Positions 8,007 to 17,047 of a stretch of 64,000 bases of DNA are shown piece after piece. The stretch covers positions 1-64,000 of the forward strand of contig CAMDHM010000008.1 of assembly GCA_945898195.1 (NCBI GenBank), in the 5' to 3' direction. Each line of letters begins with the position of its first letter. Position 1 is the stretch's first letter. A model generated the notes under the pieces. It was not told where the DNA came from. It made no database searches and saw only the letters and a program-made list of their open reading frames with translations. The position numbers and the translations under genes were made by a program. This DNA is from Pseudobacteriovorax antillogorgiicola. Its GTDB lineage: Bacteria; Bdellovibrionota_B; Oligoflexia; Oligoflexales; RGVZ01.

Positions 8007-9023
8007 ATGAAGCAGGACTCGGCCAGCGCCATTATTGCTGGCGCCATCGAGTCGACAACGCTGTCTCGGGATGAGGCGTCGTTTTTTGCGTCGGAAGCGA
8101 TGGCTGGAATCACGCTTTTCCGGCGAAATATTCCCCAGGATTCGAGTTGCTACCAGGCGACGAAATCCCTGACAAGTCAACTTCAGGCGCTGCGCCCGAC
8201 CGGGGTGTCGCCCATGATCATCGCCATCGACCAAGAAGGCGGCCGCGTTGCGCGGATGCCCAAAGCTCATTTCCCAGATCTAGGCGCGGCCCAGAGGATT
8301 AGTGGCGGTGGGTTCGACCCGTCCTGCCTTGCAGTCCTGGAGAGCTACGGGATGGAAGTGGGGCAGGCGCTGCGAAAAGCTGGCGTTAACGTCAACTTTG
8401 CCCCAGTTCTGGACATCCTAACGGAACCAACCAACACGGCGATTGGTGACCGTGTTTTTGGCACCGATGCAGAGTCGGTCTGTCGCCGCGCTGGCGCTTT
8501 TCTGGATGGCATTCAATCGACCGGAATCCTCGGCTGTCTAAAGCATTTCCCTGGGCAAGGCGACGCTCAAGTGGACACCCATATGGGGGCCGCTGTGATC
8601 GACTTGCCGCGCAGTATCCTGGACAAACGCGAGTTTATTCCGTTTCGCGGCATGGTTCGAAAGGTCGATATGGTCATGATTTCCCATGCGATCTATCCCC
8701 AACTTTCCCGACGTGAAGCCAGTCGATCTCCGGAGATCATTGACGGATTGTTGCGCCAGGAATTTGGCTTTGAAGGCGTTGTGGTAAGCGATGACATGAC
8801 GATGGGAGCGATCCCACAAGACGAACAGCAGTGGCAACAAGCCATTGTTGAAGCCGTTGTCGCCGGCACGGACCTGCTGCTCATCTGCCGTCATATTGAG
8901 CGTTGCCGTCTGGCAATCGAATCCTTACGCGCGGAGTCCGCAAGAAGTCCAGCGTTCGCCGCGACTCTGGATGTCGCGGCCTCACGTGTTCTTAAATTAC
9001 GCGGTCAACTCGCGCCGCTCTAA
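8007..9023 (+). CDS. nagZ: Beta-N-acetylhexosaminidase NagZ
   Basis: A GH3-family enzyme of 338 residues that removes N-acetylglucosamine from muropeptides during cell-wall recycling in the cytoplasm. Motifs seen are MIIAIDQEGGRVARMP, FAPVLDI, the mobile loop KHFPGQGDAQVDTHMG with the catalytic Asp-x-His pair, and VVVSDDMTMGAI carrying the nucleophile Asp. In most relatives the loop reads KHFPGHG; here the second His is Gln. The ATG at 8007 is chosen, with an in-frame TTG at 7995 as alternative. The gene follows khpA closely and runs convergent to the next lipoprotein gene. Confidence 0.9.
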   Translation: MKQDSASAIIAGAIESTTLSRDEASFFASEAMAGITLFRRNIPQDSSCYQATKSLTSQLQALRPTGVSPMIIAIDQEGGRVARMPKAHFPDLGAAQRISGGGFDPSCLAVLESYGMEVGQALRKAGVNVNFAPVLDILTEPTNTAIGDRVFGTDAESVCRRAGAFLDGIQSTGILGCLKHFPGQGDAQVDTHMGAAVIDLPRSILDKREFIPFRGMVRKVDMVMISHAIYPQLSRREASRSPEIIDGLLRQEFGFEGVVVSDDMTMGAIPQDEQQWQQAIVEAVVAGTDLLLICRHIERCRLAIESLRAESARSPAFAATLDVAASRVLKLRGQLAPL

Positions 9024-9030
9024 AAGCAAA

Positions 9031-10257
9031 TTATCGGCGGGGGACACCATTCAGACGTGGAAATAGGTAGCCAGTGTCGGCACGATACTGGAGCGCCCCA
9101 CCAACACCCTGGCCAACGCCTCGGATGACATTTGCGCCGCCACGAATAGCAGCACCGCTGCCGCGAATCAAAACCCGGCCCGTTCCAAATGCCACGCGTC
9201 CAGTGCCACGGACGACTCCTGCTCCAAGTTGAGCAGTGCCACGGACGACTCCTGCTCCAAGTTGAGCAGCGCCCCTGGTTGCAAACACTCCGGCGCGACC
9301 AACGCCATAAAGGACGCGTCGAACAGGGCCAATAAGTCCAAGGTTCTTGCCAGTGCTCTTGCCTGATTTTTCAACAAGCTGGTCAGCCCAAATTAAGCGC
9401 AAGTCCCCATCGAGTTGGACGAATTGCGCATAGGCATTTGCAAACTTCGAGGTCATGGCATCCCGGGTCCGAGGGCTGCAGTAGTAAGAGTCCATGGCTT
9501 CGGCAAACGCATAGTGCGAGAGCTCACTGGCCGAAAGGCTCCGCCGCAGGCTCCGGTAGTTGACGGTGTCTTCCGACGGCAGATCGGCGATGTCTTTATC
9601 AAGAGCGGACAGTAGGGACATCTTCCATTCCGTAAACGGTGCGTCCTCCTGGTCGCCAATATTCAAAAGGCCGTCGTCGTCGGTGGAAAGCCTCGCCAGA
9701 TGGATTGAAACAGCCTGACTGACGCGGCGCACAAGGGCATGACGGATGGCGGCGCTGTTGTTGCGAATATAAATGCCAAGGCGGGCCTCGCCACCGTTTT
9801 GTGATTCCAAGATGATGCAAGAAGCCAGTTCAGACTTTTCCGTAATGCGGACCGGTCCGTCGAGCAAGCGACCTTCGTCGCGTGCGATGGAGCAGTCATC
9901 GATGCCTTCGTCGGGCTCGCCGTCGAAGGCTTTTTCCGAAATTACAATTCTATTTCCAGTGGCAAAATAAAGATTCACGAGGTTCAGAGGAAGTGCGCCA
10001 AGGGCTGCAGCGACAGGTTCTTTGCTGTCCTCGTCAGCCTGGATCAAGGAAAGCCCATCGATGATGGAGGCAACCTTGTCGTCGATCGGGTCCGGGGTGC
10101 TGTCAGCGCCGCAAGCATTTTCGCTGACGGTGCTGCCGGCGGCAAAGTTATCGAGTGTTTTGATGTTAGACGGCTCGTCGCCTCCGGTTGAACTTTTGCA
10201 TCCTATCGCTGTAAAAGCCAAGGCCATAACAGCCGACGTAATTTTGCCCAGCTTCAT
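9031..10257 (-). CDS. Lipoprotein with glycine-rich repetitive tail
   Basis: A 408-residue protein with a classical lipoprotein signal (MKLGKITSAVMALAFTAIGC, Cys 20). Residues about 25-300 form a soluble domain with several Cys and no family I recognise. The last 90 residues are rich in Gly, Val, Ala and Arg with a loose 11-residue period (RGTAQLGAGVV twice exactly, then RGTGRVAFGTGRV and similar), and the protein ends in YLFPRLNGVPRR. The tail could be a glycine-zipper-like or membrane-interacting segment. The gene follows the M14 peptidase gene after 112 bases. Confidence 0.65.
   Translation of the reverse strand: MKLGKITSAVMALAFTAIGCKSSTGGDEPSNIKTLDNFAAGSTVSENACGADSTPDPIDDKVASIIDGLSLIQADEDSKEPVAAALGALPLNLVNLYFATGNRIVISEKAFDGEPDEGIDDCSIARDEGRLLDGPVRITEKSELASCIILESQNGGEARLGIYIRNNSAAIRHALVRRVSQAVSIHLARLSTDDDGLLNIGDQEDAPFTEWKMSLLSALDKDIADLPSEDTVNYRSLRRSLSASELSHYAFAEAMDSYYCSPRTRDAMTSKFANAYAQFVQLDGDLRLIWADQLVEKSGKSTGKNLGLIGPVRRVLYGVGRAGVFATRGAAQLGAGVVRGTAQLGAGVVRGTGRVAFGTGRVLIRGSGAAIRGGANVIRGVGQGVGGALQYRADTGYLFPRLNGVPRR
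9202..9267 (-). repeat. 33-base tandem duplication inside a CDS
   Basis: Bases 9202-9234 and 9235-9267 are identical 33-base units in head-to-tail order. They are in frame within the lipoprotein gene and encode the 11-residue unit AQLGAGVVRGT twice. Perfect identity suggests a recent slippage or unequal-crossover event; copy number may vary between strains. Confidence 0.9.
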
Positions 10258-10369
10258 TGGAGGTCCTCTCTGAAGGTCTTTAAAATTTGAAAAAAATCAG
10301 GTTGCAATCTTGAAGAACAAAAACGTTCCCAGCAGAGATTGTATCCCGAACGCCACGCCACGCATAATT

Positions 10370-11305
10370 TTACAGCGTCGGGCGGATCAGTTTATCGCTG
10401 GCAACTTCGCGACCATCCGTCGATTTCATGAATTCATTTACGAAATCCAAGATACCGCGGGTCGTGCGCGCCGCAATTGTGTTGATCTGCGACGGATGGG
10501 GCATCCGGCGGCGATCCACTTCGATGGTCAGGGCAGGGGCGTGGTGACGCCAATAAACAAAGTCAGAGAATTCCCCGGAACTTGGGTAGTCATCGTAGCT
10601 CTGCCGCGCAACGGTGCCAATGCTCCGCGCAGTGCGCCAGGCCAAGCGCGTTAGAAAAGGCGCGTCAGGTGGAGCTTCTTTGGTGTGGCACCACGGCCAT
10701 AAAACTCCGTCCGTTCCAGAATGCAAGGCAACAGCCGCCTGAACATTGACGCTGTCGACAAGGTCTCGCACGGCACGAGCCTCGGGCGTTTTAAATGACT
10801 GTCGGTCAGGGCGAAGTGGATAAGAGTAGTCACGGTTGATGTCCCGGTGGTCGGCATCATCGCGGGTTCCCATCTCGTGGCCATCCGGGTTTACCAGCGG
10901 TTGAATGTGAAATGCGTAGCGCGCCAGCATCGTGGCAATTTCTGGTTGGCGTTGATCGGCAATCAGCGTCTCAATTAAATGAAGGGCTGATTCTGTCGCG
11001 ATTTTTTCGTCGCCGTGATGGGTGGCATTGATCACAATCGCGGGTTTGTTGGCGCGGTCGCGTAACGGTCCAAAGCCAATGGTTATGATCCCGATTTCGC
11101 GTCCCTGGCCAGAAGTTCCCATGATTCGGTACTGGATCAGATCTGGTTCGCGGGCGGGCAGTGATTTCATCCAGGCCGTGATTTCAGCCTCGGTGTGATA
11201 ACGAAGGCCCGGGTTTTTGCCTCGCGGTGCGGCCATAGCGCCACAGCCATCGACGAACCCAAGGCAAATCGACAAAACGAAAATAAAGGTGAATGTCCTA
11301 TTCAC
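10370..11305 (-). CDS. Exported M14-family zinc carboxypeptidase
   Basis: A 311-residue protein with an N-terminal signal sequence; VDGC at residues 18-21 could also serve as a lipobox. The M14 zinc site is visible as NATHHGDE (His97 and Glu100) and ALHSG (His195). INRDY and VNPDGHEMGTR match substrate-binding elements, and LTIEVD (Glu262) carries the general base. The family trims C-terminal residues from peptides or D-iso-Glu/meso-DAP bonds in peptidoglycan. A periplasmic cell-wall or peptide role is inferred. Its ATG overlaps the stop of the upstream CorC-like gene by four bases, implying translational coupling. Confidence 0.85.
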   Translation of the reverse strand: MNRTFTFIFVLSICLGFVDGCGAMAAPRGKNPGLRYHTEAEITAWMKSLPAREPDLIQYRIMGTSGQGREIGIITIGFGPLRDRANKPAIVINATHHGDEKIATESALHLIETLIADQRQPEIATMLARYAFHIQPLVNPDGHEMGTRDDADHRDINRDYSYPLRPDRQSFKTPEARAVRDLVDSVNVQAAVALHSGTDGVLWPWCHTKEAPPDAPFLTRLAWRTARSIGTVARQSYDDYPSSGEFSDFVYWRHHAPALTIEVDRRRMPHPSQINTIAARTTRGILDFVNEFMKSTDGREVASDKLIRPTL

Positions 11306-12624
11306 GGTTTCTCAGATTCAGGGGACACGGTTGTGGGCCCCGTTGCCGTGTGCACGGCCAGCAAATGCACGCGATGGCGCGTGATTTGAAGGACCTCGAC
11401 CTGGAGGTTTGAAATGGTCAACTTTTGGCCGGCTTCCGGCAGTTGGCCTAGCCTTTGTGCGACGAAGCCCCCAATTGTATCGGCGTCTTCGATGTCCTCG
11501 GGGGAAAAGTAGTCTTCAGGAATCGCAAATTGGTCGAAGAATTCATAGATATTTGTCGACCCCTGGACGTGAAATATCCCGTCAGATATTTCCACGAAAT
11601 TCGCTTCTTCGGTGTCGTGTTCGTCTTGGATCTCGCCGACGATTTCTTCAAGAATATCTTCCAAAGTAACGATGCCAGCAGTTCCGCCGTATTCGTCGAT
11701 GACCACAGCCATATGGTTTTTGCTGCGTTTTAAGTCTTTAAAAACTTCGATGATCAATTTTGTTTCGGGAACGAAAAATGGAGCACGCATTAATTTAGCG
11801 ATGGAAAATTCACCGGGAATGCGCCCCCGATGATGCGCATACTGTAAAAGATCTTTGACTAAGATGATGCCGACCACATGATCGATGGTTTCTTGGTAGA
11901 CGGGAATGCGTGAATGCCCTGTTTCCAAAGCAACGGTCATTAATTCATCGAAGGTCACGTCGGAGGCCAGGGCATCGATCGCTGTTCGAGGGGTCATGAT
12001 CTCCCGCACGCGGGTTTCGCTTAAGTCGAAAACGCTGACAATCATTTCCTTTTTGGTTTCTTCAAGGACGCCAGCTTTTTCGCCCTCTTCGACCATGTAC
12101 TCAATTTCTTCTTCGGTGATGGCGCGGTCTCGTTTTCCTGTCCCGCCAAAGCTTTTCATTACGGCGAGGGAGGCTTTCGCCATGGGCAGTACCAAGGGAA
12201 GCATCAACCAATGCAGGGCCGTGAGGAACCGCAGGGATGCCATCACAAGTTTATCGGAACGTGCGGAGGCATAGGACTTAGGAATTAATTTTCCGCAAAT
12301 AAGGATCAAAATAAAGGTGACGGTGGTGGCTAGAATTCCAGGGGCACTGGAGCCACCATCCTGAAATTGCAAGGCCATTGCCGCTGACATGGCGGCAATG
12401 ATTAGGGTGTTGCTGATGACGATGGCGGCATTGAGGCGCTCTGGGTGAGTCAGCCAAAGGTTGATGGCCCTTGCATCACTTTCATTTGCATTTTCGAGAA
12501 GTTGTTTGCCCTTCATGAAACCGGCAGCGGTGACAGCGGAATCGGCGGCCGAGACTAATGCATTCAGAATGGTTGCAGCACCGGCAAGCATGAGATTAAA
12601 CATCGTTTGGTCCGAGGAAATCAT
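11302..12624 (-). CDS. CNNM/CorC-like hemolysin-family membrane protein
   Basis: A 440-residue protein with a DUF21/CNNM transmembrane domain (about residues 5-150), a CBS-domain pair beginning with REIMTPRTAIDAL, and a C-terminal CorC_HlyC domain. The stretch MAVVIDEYGGTAGIVTLED is a family signature. Relatives are linked to Mg2+/Co2+ export or homeostasis; the hemolysin name is historical. The ATG at 12624 has GAGGAAGGTG in front and overlaps the ybeY stop (ATGA). Gene order ybeY-corC is widely conserved in bacteria. Confidence 0.9.
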   Translation of the reverse strand: MISSDQTMFNLMLAGAATILNALVSAADSAVTAAGFMKGKQLLENANESDARAINLWLTHPERLNAAIVISNTLIIAAMSAAMALQFQDGGSSAPGILATTVTFILILICGKLIPKSYASARSDKLVMASLRFLTALHWLMLPLVLPMAKASLAVMKSFGGTGKRDRAITEEEIEYMVEEGEKAGVLEETKKEMIVSVFDLSETRVREIMTPRTAIDALASDVTFDELMTVALETGHSRIPVYQETIDHVVGIILVKDLLQYAHHRGRIPGEFSIAKLMRAPFFVPETKLIIEVFKDLKRSKNHMAVVIDEYGGTAGIVTLEDILEEIVGEIQDEHDTEEANFVEISDGIFHVQGSTNIYEFFDQFAIPEDYFSPEDIEDADTIGGFVAQRLGQLPEAGQKLTISNLQVEVLQITRHRVHLLAVHTATGPTTVSPESEKP

Positions 12625-13214
12625 GTCACCTTCCTCACGCAGGCGTTCCATTTTCCAACGAGGTCGTTCATGAGAGTTTCCTGCTGCTTGAACATCAAGT
12701 CTTTTTCTGCGGGCTTCTGATGGTCGTGCCCGCACAGGTGCAGGATGCCGTGTGCAAGCAGGAAACAAACCTCGCGGGCCACATCATGGCCATCTTCGCG
12801 GGCATTTTTTTTTGCGGCATCGAGGCAAATGATTATGTCGCCAAGGAATTTTTCGTGATCAAAAGAAACAAGCCCTTTTTTTGTACCGCGCAGCATCTGG
12901 CTGTTGCGGGCGATTTCTTTTGATGGTTTTTTTTCAGTGGAGCTCTGCGCAATCAGCCTTGGTGTGACCCACTCCATTTGCGGAAAAGACAAAACATCTG
13001 TGGATTGGTCTTTGTTGCGGAATTGGCTATTGATCTTGCGCATTGCGGCTGGGCCGACAAAAGTGACGTGGATTTCGAGGCTATTTACCTCAAGGCGCCG
13101 TGCCATGTGCAAGACGAGTTCGCGGACGCGGCGTTCGTTGATCTTCCAGGTAGGAAGTGCGGAAGTGATTTGGACAGAGGGCGCGGGCACTTGGTCAATT
13201 ACCTGTGTCTTCAT
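12621..13214 (-). CDS. ybeY: Endoribonuclease YbeY
   Basis: A 197-residue protein with the UPF0054/YbeY metal motif HGILHLCGHDH near the C-terminus, which holds three zinc-binding His, and the upstream TDVLSFP motif. YbeY acts in 16S rRNA 3'-end maturation and ribosome quality control. It is longer than most homologues because of an insertion after TDVLSFPQMEW (around residues 78-110). The ATG at 13214 is preferred; an in-frame TTG at 13250 would lengthen it. It overlaps the small upstream ORF by 20 bases and couples to the CorC-like gene downstream. Confidence 0.9.
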   Translation of the reverse strand: MKTQVIDQVPAPSVQITSALPTWKINERRVRELVLHMARRLEVNSLEIHVTFVGPAAMRKINSQFRNKDQSTDVLSFPQMEWVTPRLIAQSSTEKKPSKEIARNSQMLRGTKKGLVSFDHEKFLGDIIICLDAAKKNAREDGHDVAREVCFLLAHGILHLCGHDHQKPAEKDLMFKQQETLMNDLVGKWNACVRKVT

Positions 13215-13494
13215 TGGGAGTTGTTTTTTTCGTGGCGCTAGTGATGGCAACGATCTTTGCGCCGCTGCCAGGGTTTACCACCGGAGGCGTAGAAGTTGTT
13301 TTGTTTTGTAATTTCAGTCCCCGCGCCTCGCCCATCGAATTTGTGATGGTCATGGAATCGAGGCTCGAAATGCGGACCTTGGATTTTAGGTCGGACTGGT
13401 TTGTGGCGGCCGTGATTTCAGAGAGAGGCTGCGCAGCGTTCAGCAGGTTCTGCGAAATTTTTTTGGAAGGCGATGTTTTTGAGTCGGTTTTCAT
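13195..13494 (-). CDS. Small Ser/Thr-rich protein of unknown function
   Basis: A 99-residue frame between trmB and ybeY, starting 11 bases after the trmB stop and overlapping ybeY by 20 bases. The product is hydrophilic, rich in Ser, Thr, Asn and Lys, and looks disordered (MKTDSKTSPSKKISQNLLNA). No domain is recognised. Its place in a tightly packed operon argues for a real gene; the low complexity and lack of motifs argue against it. Confidence 0.4.
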   Translation of the reverse strand: MKTDSKTSPSKKISQNLLNAAQPLSEITAATNQSDLKSKVRISSLDSMTITNSMGEARGLKLQNKTTSTPPVVNPGSGAKIVAITSATKKTTPNEDTGN

Positions 13495-13505
13495 GATCAC
13501 TCAGC

Positions 13506-14252
13506 TTAGCACAATCTGTCGTCGAACGGCTTCTGCCACTGGCCACCGTGTGGGGGAAGTCCCTGCAGTCGAAAGCGGCGCTCAAAGGTGCTTTCGTAGG
13601 CATGCCCGGCAAAAAAATCAATCGGTTCAGAGGGCGTCAAACCCGCTCTGCAAAAGGCCTCTCTGGCTTCTTTGAAATAAATTTCTTGGTCGGTCTTCAT
13701 CCAGACGAAGCCATTTGGAGCTAATTTCGTGGCCAGCAGGGCGGCAAAGGCCTCGTCGACGAGGCGATTTTTACTCTGGGCTCGTTTGAGCCATGGATCT
13801 GGAAAGAAGATAACAAATCCATCGACTTCACCATCGGCAAAGATAGAGTCCATGGCCCGAGCGTTGCCTAAAACGGTTATGACGTTGCGATGGCCTTGCC
13901 GCACGGCGCGCTCTGCGGCCGTCACAACCCGTTTAAAGGTAATGTCCATTCCGATGAAATCAGCGTCTTGGTGGTTTCCAGCCATCTGATTTAAGGTCAG
14001 ACCCAAATGGCAGCCAATTTCCACAATCAACTTTCGATTTGACGGCGCCTGATTTTCCCGTTGGCCAGCAAAGGCTTCGCGCCAATGACCCCGACGATCT
14101 TTGAGGGCAGAACCCTGCAACACGGGAATCGAGCCGTCAGCCAATGCCGCCGTCATTTTGGCGACATAGGGATTTACCGAAGGGTTAAGCGTGGACGAAA
14201 TATCCTTCAGAATGTCTGTCGGGCAGAGCGGCATCTGGGTGCTCGTGGTCAT
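13506..14252 (-). CDS. trmB: tRNA (guanine-N7-)-methyltransferase TrmB
   Basis: A 248-residue Rossmann methyltransferase that makes m7G46 in tRNA using S-adenosylmethionine. Motifs seen are LIVEIGCHLGLTL (SAM loop), FIGMDITFKRV, and IFFPDPWLKRAQSKNRLV, which corresponds to the family hallmark FPDPWPKxxHxKRR, with Leu and Ala-Gln at positions often Pro and Arg-His. STFERRF near the end is also typical. The ATG at 14252 is used because the longer frame would run into rnpB. Located just downstream of rnpB on the same strand. Confidence 0.88.
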   Translation of the reverse strand: MTTSTQMPLCPTDILKDISSTLNPSVNPYVAKMTAALADGSIPVLQGSALKDRRGHWREAFAGQRENQAPSNRKLIVEIGCHLGLTLNQMAGNHQDADFIGMDITFKRVVTAAERAVRQGHRNVITVLGNARAMDSIFADGEVDGFVIFFPDPWLKRAQSKNRLVDEAFAALLATKLAPNGFVWMKTDQEIYFKEAREAFCRAGLTPSEPIDFFAGHAYESTFERRFRLQGLPPHGGQWQKPFDDRLC

Positions 14253-14303
14253 TTGTGAATGGATGGCAATGCTGTTGGGAGAGGGGCCCGCTTGCCACAT
14301 ACT

Positions 14304-14758
<455 letters not shown>

Positions 14759-14763
14759 CGCGC

Positions 14764-14792
14764 AATGTAGAGCCGGTGGGGTTTTGTTGCAA
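14764..14792 (-). promoter_or_regulatory. Probable sigma-70 promoter of rnpB
   Basis: Reading the minus strand, TTGCAA (14792-14787) and TACATT (14769-14764) are separated by exactly 17 bases. Both are close to the -35 and -10 consensus. The predicted transcript start, about six or seven bases downstream, coincides with the expected 5' end of the RNase P RNA. Confidence 0.6.
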
Positions 14793-14798
14793 GAGATT

Positions 14799-15122
14799 TT
14801 AAGGGATTTTAAAACTTCCTTGCAGTTTTAAAACGGCATCGTAGTCATCATCTGGGGCCGTTCGGTTGCGGTGGTGTTCTCCGCATTTTTCGCACCGGTA
14901 ATGAATCATCAGGCCCTTGTTCCCCGTGTTTTCATATCCGACTGGTTTTAACTGCCCTTGGCATGGGTTTGCGCGGTCGCCCGGATTGATGTCCACGTGC
15001 CGTGAATGCAGGCACCAGGTGCAATGGTCGCGGCAAGTTTGGGGCGCCGGGGGCACCTCTCGCCCGCAAAATAGGCAGGTGAACCCGTCGTTGATCTTGG
15101 TGAAACGCCCGTTAGCACTCAA
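14799..15122 (-). CDS. RNHCP-domain protein
   Basis: A 107-residue zinc-ribbon-like protein of the RNHCP family, named for a conserved R-N-H-C-P motif, here CRDHCTWCLHSRHVD. Paired cysteines FTCLFCGREV and RCEKCGEHH, plus INPGDRANPC, complete the family pattern. Two metal sites are likely; the function is unknown. No ATG is available; a TTG at 15122 has GAGGGA seven bases upstream, and a second TTG at 15128 is possible. It lies just upstream of rnpB, separated by the rnpB promoter. Confidence 0.8.
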   Translation of the reverse strand: MSANGRFTKINDGFTCLFCGREVPPAPQTCRDHCTWCLHSRHVDINPGDRANPCQGQLKPVGYENTGNKGLMIHYRCEKCGEHHRNRTAPDDDYDAVLKLQGSFKIP

Positions 15123-15133
15123 AGTCAAGTCCC

Positions 15134-15281
15134 TCGATATTGTTTAAGTCACCGAAACTAAAGGGGAATGCGATTTCGATTGAGGTTTTTAGCTAAACAA
15201 ACTCGCGTCCGCTCCGAAACCAACGAAGGGTACCGGGATTGATCCCATGAAATTATAGAGGATCCTTCGATATTGTTTAAG
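15134..15281 (+). repeat. Direct repeat of tcgatattgtttaag
   Basis: The 15-base sequence tcgatattgtttaag occurs at 15134-15148 and again at 15267-15281, preceded by ccc or cct. One copy lies just before the RNHCP start and the other overlaps the TTG start region of the divergent lipoprotein. The copies could be a shared regulatory site or the residue of a short duplication. Confidence 0.55.
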
Positions 15282-16694
15282 AAGCTTCCATCGCTGCAAA
15301 ACCAAGTGCGCGTCCTCTTGTGCGCCCTGTTCGGTTGGTTTGCTTTTTTTACCGCAGGGTGCGGCAGTTCTGGCGGTGCCGAAGGCGACTCCAGCAGCGG
15401 TGGTGGCGCCCTTTACGGATCGGACACAATCAGCGGATCGATCTCCGGTCAATCGGGCGGTCAGAGCCGTATGGCCGGTTGGGTCGTCGTCCTGACGGAA
15501 AGAGATACCGGAATTTCTAGGGTTGGCGAGGTCAATAGCTCTGGTATTTTTACCATCAATGGCGTGCGCTCCTCGGTTCCCCACGGATTGAACCTGCTGT
15601 CGCCCGACTACCTTGTTCGCGGAACATTTGCGGTTGCAGCATCGACTTCAGCGAAGCTGCAGACTTTTTTTACCATGACTAAAACTAATTTGCCGCGCCT
15701 CATCCATCGTGGCTATGTGGTGACCCCCCAATCAATGGATGGAATATCCCTTTCGACAGATACTATCGCCGATGCCGATGGTGACGGTGCTCCGGATGGC
15801 TCATCTAGTTTGGGTCTGGTGGGAACATCGACGGTGGATTTGGATGGGGACGGAATTCCCAATGACCTCGATCCTGATATCGATGGCGATGGTCTATTGA
15901 ACGTATTTGATGCGGACGATGATGGCGATGGAACTTTAGATGTTGTGGACACGGACGCCAATGGAAACCTGATCATCGATTCGGCGGAAGCCTTTAGCGA
16001 TCAGAACTTCAAATACGGAATTGAATATCTAGCAGCCTCGGTCGAGGTTCATCCGGTGGTCGGTGGGACGACCAAAACTTACTTGAGCCTTGCGACAAAA
16101 TTGCGTTCGGGAGTTTCTCCTCTCAGTGTCCAAGTTCGCGGACCACAAGCATTGCTGAATGGGTCCGTGATTGAGGCCACCAGCACGACTCCGGAGGCGG
16201 CATGGGACAAACGCCTGTTGGATGACGGAGGCAGCGAGGACGGATTTTCTGGTGATTCGATTTACGCCAAAAAAGTTTTACTCGGAACTGGCAAAAGCCC
16301 ACATCCATTTCAGGCTTTATTTTTGCAGCTTGGCTTTGGTTCAGCAGAATCTCCGGTGTTTGCCGAGTATCCGTTAACTTTTCCTGACATTGATATCGGT
16401 ACCATGACCTTTACCTGGAACGGTCCGACCAGGACGGTAGCCAAGGTAACGACTTCTAATCCATTCGGAGATCTGACGACCTACTCGTGGGCGATATCAA
16501 TCAGTGACGCAGACGGTGTTAAAATTTATGAATCGACTTTGGTTACGGCAGAGACCCAGACCATCGTGATTCCAGACAAGCTGCTGAGTACCGGCAGCGT
16601 TTATACTTTCCAGGCGACCGCGCAGCTATTGGACCGCATTGCTGGATATCCAGCCTTTATCGTCTACAGCGCAAGCCAGAGCATCACTTACTGA
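15273..16694 (+). CDS. Lipoprotein with thrombospondin type-3-like calcium repeats
   Basis: A 473-residue exported protein. The N-terminus has a hydrophobic stretch ending in FTAGC (Cys 30), a plausible lipobox. Residues about 165-235 hold acidic repeats of the D-x-D-x-D-G-x-x-[DN] type (DADGDGAPDG, DLDGDGIPNDLDPDIDGDG and others), which bind Ca2+ in thrombospondin type-3 repeats. The C-terminal 230 residues appear beta-rich. It starts at a TTG with no better choice in frame, though GAGGATCC lies upstream. Surface or outer-membrane anchoring is inferred; ligand and role are unknown. Confidence 0.7.
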   Translation: MFKKLPSLQNQVRVLLCALFGWFAFFTAGCGSSGGAEGDSSSGGGALYGSDTISGSISGQSGGQSRMAGWVVVLTERDTGISRVGEVNSSGIFTINGVRSSVPHGLNLLSPDYLVRGTFAVAASTSAKLQTFFTMTKTNLPRLIHRGYVVTPQSMDGISLSTDTIADADGDGAPDGSSSLGLVGTSTVDLDGDGIPNDLDPDIDGDGLLNVFDADDDGDGTLDVVDTDANGNLIIDSAEAFSDQNFKYGIEYLAASVEVHPVVGGTTKTYLSLATKLRSGVSPLSVQVRGPQALLNGSVIEATSTTPEAAWDKRLLDDGGSEDGFSGDSIYAKKVLLGTGKSPHPFQALFLQLGFGSAESPVFAEYPLTFPDIDIGTMTFTWNGPTRTVAKVTTSNPFGDLTTYSWAISISDADGVKIYESTLVTAETQTIVIPDKLLSTGSVYTFQATAQLLDRIAGYPAFIVYSASQSITY

Positions 16695-16769
16695 ACAATT
16701 ATCCCCGGGGCACCATGGGTATTATTGCCTTGGGCTTATCAGCCAATCTTCTGCCGGCGGAGGCGACCT

Positions 16770-16857
16770 TTTAGGTGCGCGTGACCTTGACCGAATCCCA
16801 GCGGCGACCCGTCATGCAGTATGGCTGCGCGACCGCGGTCAATGCACAATGGAATAG
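16770..16857 (+). pseudogene. HNH endonuclease scrap
   Basis: About 28 codons read ARDLDRIPAATRHAVWLRDR, followed by GQCT, ending at a TAG. This matches the entry segment of HNH nucleases (R-x-I-P-x-x-x-R-x-x-V-W-x-R-D-x-G-x-C). The second Cys pair and the His-Asn-His part are missing, so it is a remnant. The surrounding gene-free interval, 16695-17047, holds nothing else recognisable apart from a ribosome-binding site for the next small gene. HNH scraps of this type are often scattered in related genomes. Confidence 0.5.
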
Positions 16858-17047
16858 GCTCACGGGCAATCTGAGTAAATCTTGGGCAGCAGGAAGTCAG
16901 TCCGGTTTCAAAAAAGGGTCGATCGTCTGCATGGTTCAGGATGACGAGCGATAATTACGGCGTGCATTTCGGGGGCCGGCCCGTTAATATCGAGGAGTAG
17001 TTTGAGCCAGGCATCTTCTGATGGTTTAGGTGAAGGGGTAACGCGCG

